Source: Streptococcus sanguinis (GTDB lineage: Bacteria; Bacillota; Bacilli; Lactobacillales; Streptococcaceae). Taken from it: a DNA stretch of 64,000 bases. The notes below the pieces were generated by a model that saw only the letters and a list, made by a program, of their open reading frames with translations, was not told the origin of the DNA and searched no databases. Location: assembly GCA_013378335.1 (NCBI GenBank), contig CP040556.1, positions 1,798,001-1,862,000 of the forward strand, given 5' to 3'. Numbering within the stretch: the first letter of the stretch is position 1; every line of letters starts with the position of its first letter. Both the position numbers and the translations under genes were made by a program. Shown one piece after another: positions 56,164-64,000 of the stretch.

Positions 56164-58446
56164 CTAGTCCTCTTTTTTCTTTTTGATAAAGAGACCTGTT
56201 CCTGATAAGATAGCAATGCCGCCCAAAGATGTTAGACCAAACTGAGCTTTCTCGCCAGTATCGGGCAGACTTGACAAGCTTGAAGTTTTGGTAGATTTTT
56301 CTGATGCTGTGTTAGATACATTTTGAGAAACTGTATTGCCTGAAGATTTACTCTTTATGGCGGATAGAGTTTGGGGCTTGGATTTTACAGAAAACTGCGT
56401 TCCCCTGCTAGCTGTCTCAGCTTGCGGTGATTGGTCAGATTGAAGAGACTGGCTCGTTTGAGTTGCAGCTGCTTCTATTTCTAAGTCTGGAAGCGAACTT
56501 GTGTCATATAAGACTTGACTTTGGAATTCCGGATCCCCATTTGATGAATCTGAATCCGACTTACTAATGGTATCAGCTAAAGATGTATCAACTGCAGCAG
56601 CTTGTACTGCAAACTGAACTCCGTCAGCAGTATTGGTCGGAGAAAATCTTGTTATTCCTGTAGGTGGTGTTGGTGGCGTTCCAGTACCATCCCAGTTTGG
56701 AGGAGTTGGCTGGCTACCATCGGTAGAGTTCATTCCTGGAGCAAACTGTCCCATAGCACTTGGATTTCCCATAGGACCACCCATTCCAAATTCTTTATTA
56801 CTGCCTTCTTCGGTAGCAGTTGCTGTAGCTGAGTTACCACTAGAAGTTGTAATTGTATAGCTTTCACCCTCGACCAAAGCTTCTGTACTGAAGACTACAT
56901 TGCCAAAGGAAGATGCTGCAACAGTCTGGGCAACAACATTGCCACTGCTGTCTGTCACCGTGACTGTATCTCCAGCATTACCACTGACATTGGCTATAAT
57001 ATAGGACTGACTGGATCCTGTAGTGAAAGCTTGAGCCATTCCTTGATTCCCTATTGCCCAAACCGTTCCACCAGAAATAATCCCTGTCCCATCATAATCG
57101 ATAGCAGCATTATCAGCACTGGTCTGGGTCACATAAAGACTGCCGCTCTTGACAGTGACATTGCCATTACTGTCTATACCGTCACCACCTGCTACGACGA
57201 TAACATTAGCTCCGTCAATATTGATAGCCACCGAGTTCTCCAAATCAGCTATTGTATTGGCCAAACTGCTTGTATCAGCATTGGTCTTACTTGTCCATTC
57301 TGTCGCATTAAGACCATCGTCTCCAGCATTGACCGTAACAGAACCGCCTGTCAGATTGATATAGCGGCCCTCAATTCCTTCGTCTCCTGCCGTGACATTA
57401 ACCGTTGAAGAGCCGCTGACTGCTATCTCATCCGTCACAGTTATCCCCTTGTCCGAAGCATTAATAGTTACTGTAGAATCTTTGATGGTCACATCCCCGC
57501 TATTGACATCCGTTTCATCTTCAGCTTGAATGCCGTCATCAGCTGCTGTAATAGTTAGATTGGCTTTGTTTAAGACTACACTTTTGGCCACATGAATCCC
57601 ATCCTTGGCATCCGAAGTCAAATTCAGCGTGGCATTGTCAACTGTCAAACTGTCAGCAGAAATAGCATTCTGCTCACTACTAGCAAGGGCTAGACTACTT
57701 CCTGTAGAACTGCTAATGCTTAAGGCACCCGATGTCTCTACTGCATTGTCAGTAGTAGAGCTGACCGAGCTGTCAGACACCACATTTATTGTGAGGTCTG
57801 CACTAGATTCTGATTTAATGCTCGAATCCGTCAGAGTTAGGCTATCTAAATTGAGCGTTACTGGATCTGTAACGCTGGCCGCTACTGTAATCGTATAGTT
57901 AACACCATTTCCTGTCAGAGTATAGGTCCCCGCAGAAGTAATGGTTACAGTCGTACCATCTATGATAACACCGCTGGCAGTGCTGCTGACTGAACTCCCA
58001 TCAAAGGAAATAGTTCCATCACTAGCAGACGTATTAGCAGAGGTGGTAGTCTCTTTATTTTCACTTGTACTAGCAGTCGTATCTGTGGAAACTGCTGATG
58101 TCTCTGTAGCTGTAGTTTCTGAGTCAGCTGAACTATTGTTATTTGCATCCTTGCTAGCTGAATTATCTGAAGTGCTAGCAACCGCATCAGCACTAGCATT
58201 CTCTAATGCTGATCCCGTATCAGTTTCTGTAGAGTCAGAATTTGCTGTAGTTGGATCAGAAGTGGTCGTCACTGCGGCATCAGCGTTAGTATTTTCATCC
58301 GCTGAAACGGTCTGTCCTCCGACTAGGATGGCTGCCCCCAAAGCGAGAGTTGCTAGTAAGACAGATCCGGCACTCTTCCACTTAGAAGATTTTTTGAGAC
58401 CGTAGCGTTCTTGTTTATCATTATGAGAGAAAAATAGTTGTTTCAT
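56164..58446 (-). CDS. LPXTG-anchored beta-helix carbohydrate-binding protein (Cthe_2159-like)
   Basis: A 760-residue cell-wall protein. It opens with a KxYKxGKxW-like signal (RYGLKKSSKWKSAGSVLLAT), then a Ser/Thr-rich stalk to about residue 140. The central part (145-500) is a right-handed beta-helix domain of repeats such as DAKDGIHVAKS, ADDGIQAEDE, SDKGITVTDE and GDEGIEGRYI, as in calcium-dependent polysaccharide binders. A Pro-rich and Ser-rich region leads to LPDTG at 727-731 and a hydrophobic/basic tail. It probably binds acidic polysaccharide or biofilm matrix. Its promoter carries four CiaR-like repeats. Confidence 0.88.
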   Translation of the reverse strand: MKQLFFSHNDKQERYGLKKSSKWKSAGSVLLATLALGAAILVGGQTVSADENTNADAAVTTTSDPTTANSDSTETDTGSALENASADAVASTSDNSASKDANNNSSADSETTATETSAVSTDTTASTSENKETTTSANTSASDGTISFDGSSVSSTASGVIIDGTTVTITSAGTYTLTGNGVNYTITVAASVTDPVTLNLDSLTLTDSSIKSESSADLTINVVSDSSVSSTTDNAVETSGALSISSSTGSSLALASSEQNAISADSLTVDNATLNLTSDAKDGIHVAKSVVLNKANLTITAADDGIQAEDETDVNSGDVTIKDSTVTINASDKGITVTDEIAVSGSSTVNVTAGDEGIEGRYINLTGGSVTVNAGDDGLNATEWTSKTNADTSSLANTIADLENSVAINIDGANVIVVAGGDGIDSNGNVTVKSGSLYVTQTSADNAAIDYDGTGIISGGTVWAIGNQGMAQAFTTGSSQSYIIANVSGNAGDTVTVTDSSGNVVAQTVAASSFGNVVFSTEALVEGESYTITTSSGNSATATATEEGSNKEFGMGGPMGNPSAMGQFAPGMNSTDGSQPTPPNWDGTGTPPTPPTGITRFSPTNTADGVQFAVQAAAVDTSLADTISKSDSDSSNGDPEFQSQVLYDTSSLPDLEIEAAATQTSQSLQSDQSPQAETASRGTQFSVKSKPQTLSAIKSKSSGNTVSQNVSNTASEKSTKTSSLSSLPDTGEKAQFGLTSLGGIAILSGTGLFIKKKKED

Positions 58447-58477
58447 AGTTATCTATTCCTTTCCTGAGCATATCCTT

Positions 58478-58532
58478 ATTAAACCCTAGTTTTCCTTTAC
58501 AAAACTTAAAAATAACTTGTAAAAAACTTAAA
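58478..58532 (-). promoter_or_regulatory. CiaR-box promoter with four repeats upstream of the LPXTG beta-helix gene
   Basis: On the minus strand TTTAAG, TACAAG, TTTAAG and TAAAGG start exactly 11 bp apart; the last lies 10 bp before TTTAAT as -10, some 30 bp upstream of the ATG. Confidence 0.7.
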
Positions 58533-58658
58533 GAGCAGAGGTTACATTCAGGCAATTAAAGAGACAAGTCTAGACTATCATCGATTTGCTGACTGACATG
58601 CTGAAAAAGAAATTTGATGGACTCTCTCGCAAGTAATGTCTTTATTTTCACAGTCATA

Positions 58659-58820
58659 AGAGTTTGGGACAAAAAGATTTCAATTTTTAAAAATCTTAAT
58701 TATTAAGCCCTTCAAATCTATAATTAAATGCGAAAAGCGAACAAAGCAGAATTCTGATTACCAGAAAACTAGTTTTGTTCGCTTTTTATATTTGAGGTTG
58801 GACTTTTGTCCCAGCCTCTT
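58659..58820. repeat. Intergenic repeat element, copy 2
   Basis: Ends GAGTTTGGGACAAAAAG and TTTTGTCCCAGCCTC match those of 46831-47013. Inside, AAAAGCGAACAAA and TTTGTTCGCTTTTT form a terminator-like hairpin. The left part of 58533-58658 shows no gene. Confidence 0.65.
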
Positions 58821-59366
58821 AGCAAACTTTTCTTCTAAATGTTGCAAGATTTTCTTACGTTTAGACATTTGGTAGTCATAATGAATCATAATAAGCGCAT
58901 AACTTAAAATACTACCGAGTATCATCATCATCATATCACCATCTTTTAAATACAATATGGAAAGTAGTACCACACATGGGGTACCAAGTAATTGTGTTAT
59001 TCTAATTACTTTATAATGTTTTTTTGCTTTTTCTATAAACTCCTTTCCCTCAGAACCTTCTAAATTTACTATAGAAAAAGTGGTTTTCTTTTTCATAGAA
59101 ACCATTGCCATTCTAGTAATAATCCCAGTAAGAAAGATGGTTAAAATTAGTATTATTAATCGAATGTTAAAAGAATCTACTACAAGTTTCTTTGCTATCA
59201 TCCTTAACAATGGACCAACTATCAGTATAAAGGCAGGGGTATAGGTCTGAATTTTCTCAGTATTTTGTAAAACGTTAGATAGTTTTAATTGTTCCTTCTC
59301 TAAATCATAATAAAGGGCCTTACCCTGATACCAGCCTAAGTTTACTAAATTAGAATATTTCTTCAT
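58758..59366 (-). CDS. Hypothetical membrane protein with repeat-derived C-terminus
   Basis: A 202-residue protein with four predicted helices. The last ~20 residues (RLGQKSNLKYKKRTKLVFW) are encoded by the intergenic repeat element, so the natural end was lost or replaced. The part before resembles nothing I can name. It is the distal gene of the AT-rich membrane-protein array. Confidence 0.55.
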   Translation of the reverse strand: MKKYSNLVNLGWYQGKALYYDLEKEQLKLSNVLQNTEKIQTYTPAFILIVGPLLRMIAKKLVVDSFNIRLIILILTIFLTGIITRMAMVSMKKKTTFSIVNLEGSEGKEFIEKAKKHYKVIRITQLLGTPCVVLLSILYLKDGDMMMMILGSILSYALIMIHYDYQMSKRKKILQHLEEKFAKRLGQKSNLKYKKRTKLVFW

Positions 59367-59460
59367 TCATTTTCCTTTTAAAGTATATTTTTTATCATTG
59401 TTTAACTATATTGGGTATATTTGGTACACCCCTCAACTTTTTATCAGCTACTAAAAGAAC

Positions 59461-60191
59461 TCAAATCAACTCATCACTTTTCGGATGCTTCTTTACATAA
59501 ATAGCTGCATAAACCGCATCTACCATAACAGCTGGCAACGTTAAGGTTAACAAAATTCCCACTAAAATACCAAAGGCAATCTGAATATAGCCCGTTAGGA
59601 GGGAGGGAATGATTGTTGCCCCGCAAAAGCTACGGCAAAATTATTCCACCATGTTTTCTTTCTATCTCCCTTTTTCACTTGATTAAAAGCCCAGACTTTT
59701 CCTTGATTCTTTGGGAGATAGTACCAAGCATAGAGGCCACAAGCAAGTATAAAAAGGAACATCATCAATATTACATAAAATGGAGTAAGGGGGGATTGAT
59801 ATATTCCCTCTATACTTTTTGAATCTCCTACTATTGCAAACATCAACATTCCGATAAAATTGATCCAAACTAATGCGCTCCAAGTAAGCAAAGCAATCAG
59901 AATATAGGTTAAAAATTTAAATCGATTGATTAGAAACTTAGAAAAAGCAAATAACATACTTACCACATTAAGAATGATGCAAGTCAAAAATAGAACTTTA
60001 ATCCATCCCTGACGACTTCCTGTTTCACCTATAAGTGCCCAGTAAAAGAAAAATGAGCAAAATGGTAAATTTATCCATGGAAATAATTTAATGTATCCTA
60101 AACTGACACCATGTGTAATCAAAGGACCATGGTATCTTTCTCTTTCTATACTAGTAATCTTTGCTTTATCTTTCATATTCACCTTCACCAT
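59461..60191 (-). pseudogene. Membrane protein, one-base frameshift
   Basis: The main frame gives five helices and ends NNFAVAFAGQQSFPPS. One extra G in the GGGG run at 59619-59622 restores reading through IQIAFGILVGILLTLTLPAV to a natural stop at 59461-59463, a ~243-residue protein with a sixth helix. Length plus one base is 732. A start further in (MKDKAKITSIERERYHGPL) with GAAGGTGAAT is possible. Function unknown. Confidence 0.65.
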
Positions 60192-60302
60192 TAACTAAAC
60201 CAACCAAACAAACACTTTCTGAAGTAATTTAATGTATGAATCAAGGAATTCATTTAATTTCCGAAATTCTTTCAAAGACATAGACATTTATTACCTTTCG
60301 GT

Positions 60303-60965
60303 TTATAATTTTTCTATTTTTTCAAAAATAATATCTTGCTTTTCGTAACTTTCTCTGAGCGGTAACATACCTAAAATCAACGAAAAGAAGCCCAATAACA
60401 AGAGACAGCTAATGATTAGAATGGAACCCTCTGTTCCATTATCAATGAATGTATAAAATCCAAAACATCCTAAAAACACAGCGAAAACAAAAGGGAGAAG
60501 TCTGTACAGTTTTAACTGACGCTGTGACCTTGAGCGTTTGAATGTTATTTGATACTTTGATTCTTTATTTGAAAGCTTTTGATAAACCCTATAACGCCCC
60601 CCTAAAACAATGAACCAAAAAATAACATAAGCTAAAACGATAAATAGGACAAATAATCCTAATTTAAAGGGAAAATTATGACTAATGTCATAACTTATAA
60701 AAGAATTAGTCACGAGTCTATAACCAGCTCCACCTATTACAACTCCTATTGCTATACCAAGCGTTTTACTCATAGTTGGAGACAACCCCTCAAAACTCGT
60801 ATCTCTTTTATCTAACTTTAGCATTTTTGCAGTGATTTCATTAGGAAGAGCGCCCCAGAAATAAGTTTTAGGACTAACGGTCGTCATATCCAAAAGATAT
60901 TTTTCGCCCTCTACTTCCACAATTTTATGAAAAGTTTTATTTGTTTCTTTAAATTTTAGTTCCAT
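60303..60965 (-). CDS. Tandem five-helix membrane protein, copy 3
   Basis: About 220 residues: a small beta N-terminal domain (KFKETNKTFHKIVEVEGEKY, FWGALPNE) followed by about five helices and a short tail with KIEKL. It is paralogous to the two genes upstream; shared features are the N-terminal ELKF or KINF start, a (Y/F)LD block, the FWG motif and a DNGTEG segment. Tandem membrane families of this type are known in streptococci and staphylococci. Function unknown. The ATG lies directly after a tail-like piece ending QKVFGW. Confidence 0.65.
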   Translation of the reverse strand: MELKFKETNKTFHKIVEVEGEKYLLDMTTVSPKTYFWGALPNEITAKMLKLDKRDTSFEGLSPTMSKTLGIAIGVVIGGAGYRLVTNSFISYDISHNFPFKLGLFVLFIVLAYVIFWFIVLGGRYRVYQKLSNKESKYQITFKRSRSQRQLKLYRLLPFVFAVFLGCFGFYTFIDNGTEGSILIISCLLLLGFFSLILGMLPLRESYEKQDIIFEKIEKL

Positions 60966-61007
60966 GATCACCACCCAAACACTTTTTGAATTTTATTATA
61001 AGTTACT

Positions 61008-61655
61008 TTATACCTTTTTAAGTTCTTTAAATTCTAGGTATTTCTTTTGATAAGCATAAGTCAATGGAATAACGCCAGATTCAATCCAAATAAATAGATA
61101 AGCCAACAAACCATTCAACACTAGAATTGCACCTTCTGTTCCATCATCTAGTCCCATATAAATAGAGAAAGCAATTGCATGTAAAATGAGAAATAGATAG
61201 GCATGGAATTGCTTTTTTTTCTTATTATTCTGAAAGACTATTTTAAACCTCTTCTTTTCCTGCGATAAACGACTTGAAATCTCCTTCCTCGATTTCATTA
61301 AAATACTTTGATAGGCAATATAAGCTACCAAAATAGATATGGGAAATAAAGATACTTTTAAATACAGATAATGACTAATATTATAATATCTAAAAATTGA
61401 TGTTACTACTCTATACAGAAGAAGGCTAAAAACAATAGCTACCATACGCATTCCTGAAGGACCCATCTTAATTTTTTTATCAAAATTTTTATCATGACTA
61501 TCAAGTTCTATCAAATCAACTTCAAGATTTTCAGGGGAAAGTCCCCAATAATAATTTTTTGGTGTCGTGGAATTGGAATCTAAAACATACTTTTTTCCTC
61601 CTATCTCTAACACATCAAAATAAGCAACATCTAATCCTCTAAAATTAATTTTCAC
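61008..61655 (-). CDS. Tandem five-helix membrane protein, copy 2
   Basis: About 215 residues, starting at a GTG (KINFRGLDVAYFDVLEIGGK) with GGGTGGTAAAT upstream. Shares YYWGLSPEN and GLDDGTEGAILVLNG with its paralogues. Five hydrophobic helices. Function unknown. Start codons in the array are ATG, GTG and TTG, which may tune relative levels. Confidence 0.65.
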   Translation of the reverse strand: MKINFRGLDVAYFDVLEIGGKKYVLDSNSTTPKNYYWGLSPENLEVDLIELDSHDKNFDKKIKMGPSGMRMVAIVFSLLLYRVVTSIFRYYNISHYLYLKVSLFPISILVAYIAYQSILMKSRKEISSRLSQEKKRFKIVFQNNKKKKQFHAYLFLILHAIAFSIYMGLDDGTEGAILVLNGLLAYLFIWIESGVIPLTYAYQKKYLEFKELKKV

Positions 61656-61750
61656 ATTTACCACCCAAAAACTTTCTGGATTAACTCAATTACTGAATCA
61701 AAATCTTTCCCTACGTCTTTATATATTCTTCTCCCTACTGTATACTGCTA

Positions 61751-62392
61751 TTACAACTCTTCAATTTTATTTAATAATAGCGTCTTATAATACGAGGGCA
61801 CTTGTGGCATTCTCATCATTACAAAGTAGAACCAAGATATTATGCCATTTATAACTAACGAGGCTCCTTCTGAGCCATTATCAGTTCCCATAAAAAAAGC
61901 TAAACAAATAATATTAATTACAAATATGAAATACCAATCAATTATTCGTTTGCCTTTTGGTTCAAAAACGAGCCTATAACGTCTGCTATTTTTAGGGATT
62001 CTTGATTTATACTTTCGTATTGCAACTTTTTCATAACAGATAGCCATAAGATATGACAAAATCATAGAGAAAGCAAAGATACCTAATTTCAAAGAAAGTT
62101 GTTGACTTATACCCCAACCAATAAATGCCTCTTTCATGAGTCTATAAGAGATACCCACAAGTGGCTGAACCAAGATGGCTATAGTAGAAATTCCTAATGG
62201 TGCCTTAGATTTTATTTTAAAACTCTCATTGGATGAAGATAACTCACTCATATCTACTGTAACTTCTTTAGGAAGCAGTCCAAAAAAATATGACTTGCCT
62301 CTTATAGAAGTAGGATCTAAGATATATTGTTTATTTTCAAAGTTAACAATACGGAACACCGCTATATTCGAATATTTAAATTTTAATTCCAA
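61751..62392 (-). CDS. Tandem five-helix membrane protein, copy 1
   Basis: About 213 residues from a TTG start preceded by GGGTGGTAAT, chosen by alignment with paralogues (ELKFKYSNIAVFRIVNFENK). Conserved FFGLLPKEVTVDM and GTDNGSEGASLVING. Ends KIEEL like copy 3 (KIEKL). Five helices. Function unknown. Confidence 0.65.
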   Translation of the reverse strand: MELKFKYSNIAVFRIVNFENKQYILDPTSIRGKSYFFGLLPKEVTVDMSELSSSNESFKIKSKAPLGISTIAILVQPLVGISYRLMKEAFIGWGISQQLSLKLGIFAFSMILSYLMAICYEKVAIRKYKSRIPKNSRRYRLVFEPKGKRIIDWYFIFVINIICLAFFMGTDNGSEGASLVINGIISWFYFVMMRMPQVPSYYKTLLLNKIEEL

Positions 62393-62480
62393 ATTACCAC
62401 CCAAACACTTTCTGAACCGATTTGATACCTGAATCAAAGGATTTTCCAACGTCTGCAATACTTTTATTAAGATTATCAAC

Positions 62481-62570
62481 TCATATTAAAGCAATTGTCA
62501 GTGAGTCAGAAATTGAAATATAGACATCTATAATAATCACATTCAAAAAATCGTAATATTTTTTCTTCAT
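62481..62570 (-). pseudogene. N-terminal relic of a 62745-type membrane gene
   Basis: MKKKYYDFLNVIIIDVYISI and a stop; the first ~12 residues match the start of the 62745-63386 product (MKKRYYEFLNV). It has a ribosome site GGAGCTGCGAA. It and the following QKVFGW-ending tail are remnants of a gene lost between two tandem copies. Confidence 0.6.
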
Positions 62571-62703
62571 TTCGCAGCTCCTGTATTGATATTTTTGTTT
62601 CTTCTAAATATCTCAGTATAATTATTATCTATTTTAATTCATTCTTAATAAACAATCCAGTTATAGTGGCTAATTATTAGCATTTACTTCTTCCCTCCTA
62701 ATG

Positions 62704-62732
62704 AAAAAAGAGGAAGTTATCTCTTCGATAAT
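62704..62732 (-). terminator. Terminator after the 62745 gene
   Basis: On the minus strand AAGAGATAACTTCCTCTT forms a short stem followed by TTTTC, just after the stop. Confidence 0.55.
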
Positions 62733-62744
62733 CCCCCTTCAATT

Positions 62745-63386
62745 CTACCATTTTTCAGGCACTTGATTTCTCCAGCCTGTGAAAACTTGTGCATAGCCCA
62801 ATAGATACAAGGGCGTCAATGCGATGCTCAAGCCTACCAATGCAATAATCATATAGATTCCTGACAGCATAAACAGGCGAGTGATGACTGCTACTCCTGC
62901 TGACAGGCAACACAGGACAATGGCATGAATCTGCAAAATGTTGATCTTTTGTTTCTGTTCAAAATATCTCAATTTTGAAACGATCACCATCTGATAGAGC
63001 AAATTGATCAGCTGATAAGACAAGCTGAGTATGATAAAAATCATAAAAAATGCTAAGTAGTTCTCACCAAAAAAGATGGAACCCCAAAAAAGCAATTCAA
63101 AATGAAGAAATAGGTAAGAGCTGGTCGGAATGAGCTGCAAGGCTTTGGTATCAAAAAACTTTTGGAAGAGTAAAAAGGCCAGGAACAAGATAAGCGCGTG
63201 AACGATAGTAAAATTCATGACCATCATGCTCAGGTGATGCATCTCACCACGCAAGAAAATCGAAACGATAGATACCAGTGAGATAAAAAATAACTCAATT
63301 AAACCAGCCTTATAAAAATCTAAGTTTCTGATTGGATTACAATCCGTAACAAGGACATTCAAAAACTCATAATATCTCTTTTTCAT
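62745..63386 (-). CDS. Hypothetical multi-helix membrane protein
   Basis: A 213-residue protein with about six helices and a hydrophilic end (VFTGWRNQVPEKW). The first 11 residues are shared with a relic at 62481-62570, showing that this gene belongs to the duplicated array. No known family recognised; no catalytic residues visible. Confidence 0.6.
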   Translation of the reverse strand: MKKRYYEFLNVLVTDCNPIRNLDFYKAGLIELFFISLVSIVSIFLRGEMHHLSMMVMNFTIVHALILFLAFLLFQKFFDTKALQLIPTSSYLFLHFELLFWGSIFFGENYLAFFMIFIILSLSYQLINLLYQMVIVSKLRYFEQKQKINILQIHAIVLCCLSAGVAVITRLFMLSGIYMIIALVGLSIALTPLYLLGYAQVFTGWRNQVPEKW

Positions 63387-63575
63387 ATTATAACTCCCAT
63401 TTATTAAAAAAATTCCCTAAACTTTGCGGAACTTTCTATAAAAAAATTCCACATTTCATTATATCATATAGGCTACAGGATTAGGAAGTCTTATAAAATA
63501 TTGGTATATCTATATAGGAGGCAACCCTTTCTCAATCATTCGCCAAGTTGGCATTTTTCCGCTATAATAGTAAGG

Positions 63576-64000
63576 ATGAACATCAAAGAAGAAATTATTA
63601 ACTTAGCAAAAGACATTGGGATTTCTAAGATTGGCTTTACGACAGCGGACGATTTTGACTATCTGGAGAAGTCGCTGCGCTTGTCTGTCGAAGAGGGACG
63701 AAATTCAGGATTTGAGCATAAGAATATTGAGGAGCGGATCAAGCCTAAGCTGAGTCTAGCCTCAGCCAAGACCATTATCTCTATCGCAGTCGCCTACCCC
63801 CACAAGCTCAAGCAGCAGCCTCAGAAAACGGCCTACAAGCGGGGGAAATTCACCCCTAACAGCTGGGGACTGGACTACCACTATGTCCTGCAGGACAAGC
63901 TGGACCGGCTGGCCAAGGGAATCGAAGAACTGACCGCTGACTTTGAATACAAGGGCATGGTGGACACGGGCGCCTTGGTCGATACCGCCGTAGCCCAAAG
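63576..64000 (+). CDS. queG: Epoxyqueuosine reductase, 5' part
   Basis: The first 141 residues of QueG, the B12- and iron-sulfur-dependent enzyme that makes queuosine from epoxyqueuosine in tRNA. Recognised by MNIKEEIINLAKDIGISKIG, a SAKTIISIAVAYPH block, the WGLDYHYVL segment and MVDTGALVDTAVAQ. The gene continues past the window edge; the [4Fe-4S] cysteines are not included. A TATAAT -10 lies only 8 bp before the ATG, so the mRNA leader is very short. Confidence 0.92.
   Translation, partial: MNIKEEIINLAKDIGISKIGFTTADDFDYLEKSLRLSVEEGRNSGFEHKNIEERIKPKLSLASAKTIISIAVAYPHKLKQQPQKTAYKRGKFTPNSWGLDYHYVLQDKLDRLAKGIEELTADFEYKGMVDTGALVDTAVAQ

Noticed and set aside
56600..58400. Long open frames on the plus strand opposite the LPXTG beta-helix gene
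   Set aside because: They arise from biased codon use of the Ser/Thr-rich protein on the other strand; no ribosome sites or family patterns.

Overview
The window is chromosomal DNA from a low-GC streptococcus. Housekeeping proteins, gene order (recG-alr-acpS-two DAHP synthases-secA; codY-isochorismatase; yqeG-yqeH-yhbY-nadD-yqeK-rsfS) and LPXTG surface proteins fit the Streptococcus sanguinis/gordonii/mitis group. S. sanguinis or a near relative is my best guess; no rRNA or tRNA gene is present to settle it. Almost all genes lie on the minus strand.

Layout in ascending coordinates. 0-2.4 kb: a small regulated operon (XRE regulator, two paralogous membrane proteins, CPBP protease). 2.4-9.4 kb: a transaldolase relic, two ECF-type S components around a SAM hydrolase, two M20 hydrolases, an amino-acid binding lipoprotein and YebC. 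9.7-17 kb: an orphan membrane protein, a lipoprotein and the yqeG-to-tmcAL operon. 17-22.5 kb: transporters, a dehydrogenase, a PASTA protein and a GIY-YIG protein. 22.6-29.5 kb: gatCAB, a divergent aspS behind a T-box, an isochorismatase and codY. 29.7-34.6 kb: a SEC10/PgrA-type LPXTG adhesin, an aminotransferase and a universal stress protein. 34.7-44.2 kb: an accessory type VII secretion toxin locus. 44.2-56 kb: HAD-MazG fusion, asparaginase, a small-transcript region, recG to secA. 56-63.4 kb: an LPXTG beta-helix protein and an AT-rich tandem array of membrane proteins. 63.6 kb to the end: the start of queG.

The most notable region is 34.7-44.2 kb. Two small helical partners and one complete LXG effector (REase-like toxin tip) are followed by two DUF4304-like immunity genes. 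Downstream lie four promoterless alternative toxin tails, each keeping part of the same ~270 bp pre-toxin linker and each followed by its own immunity gene: a ParB-like tail, an unrecognised tail, a CdiA-EC869-like nuclease tail with an amber stop, and a barnase-like tail with barstar. An intact-looking KptA/Tpt1 RNA 2'-phosphotransferase gene sits inside the array.

Other points. Three promoters carry direct repeats with exactly 11 bp period, 10 bp from the -10, matching the CiaR box; two of them drive small transcripts next to recG. The aspS/gatCAB cluster looks like an asparagine-tRNA (transamidation) module, with a His in the relaxed-specificity position of AspRS and AAC but no GAC/GAU in the likely T-box specifier region. 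Six genes, including secA, gatB and recG, are each broken by exactly one missing base in a G run, which points to sequencing error rather than six real mutations.
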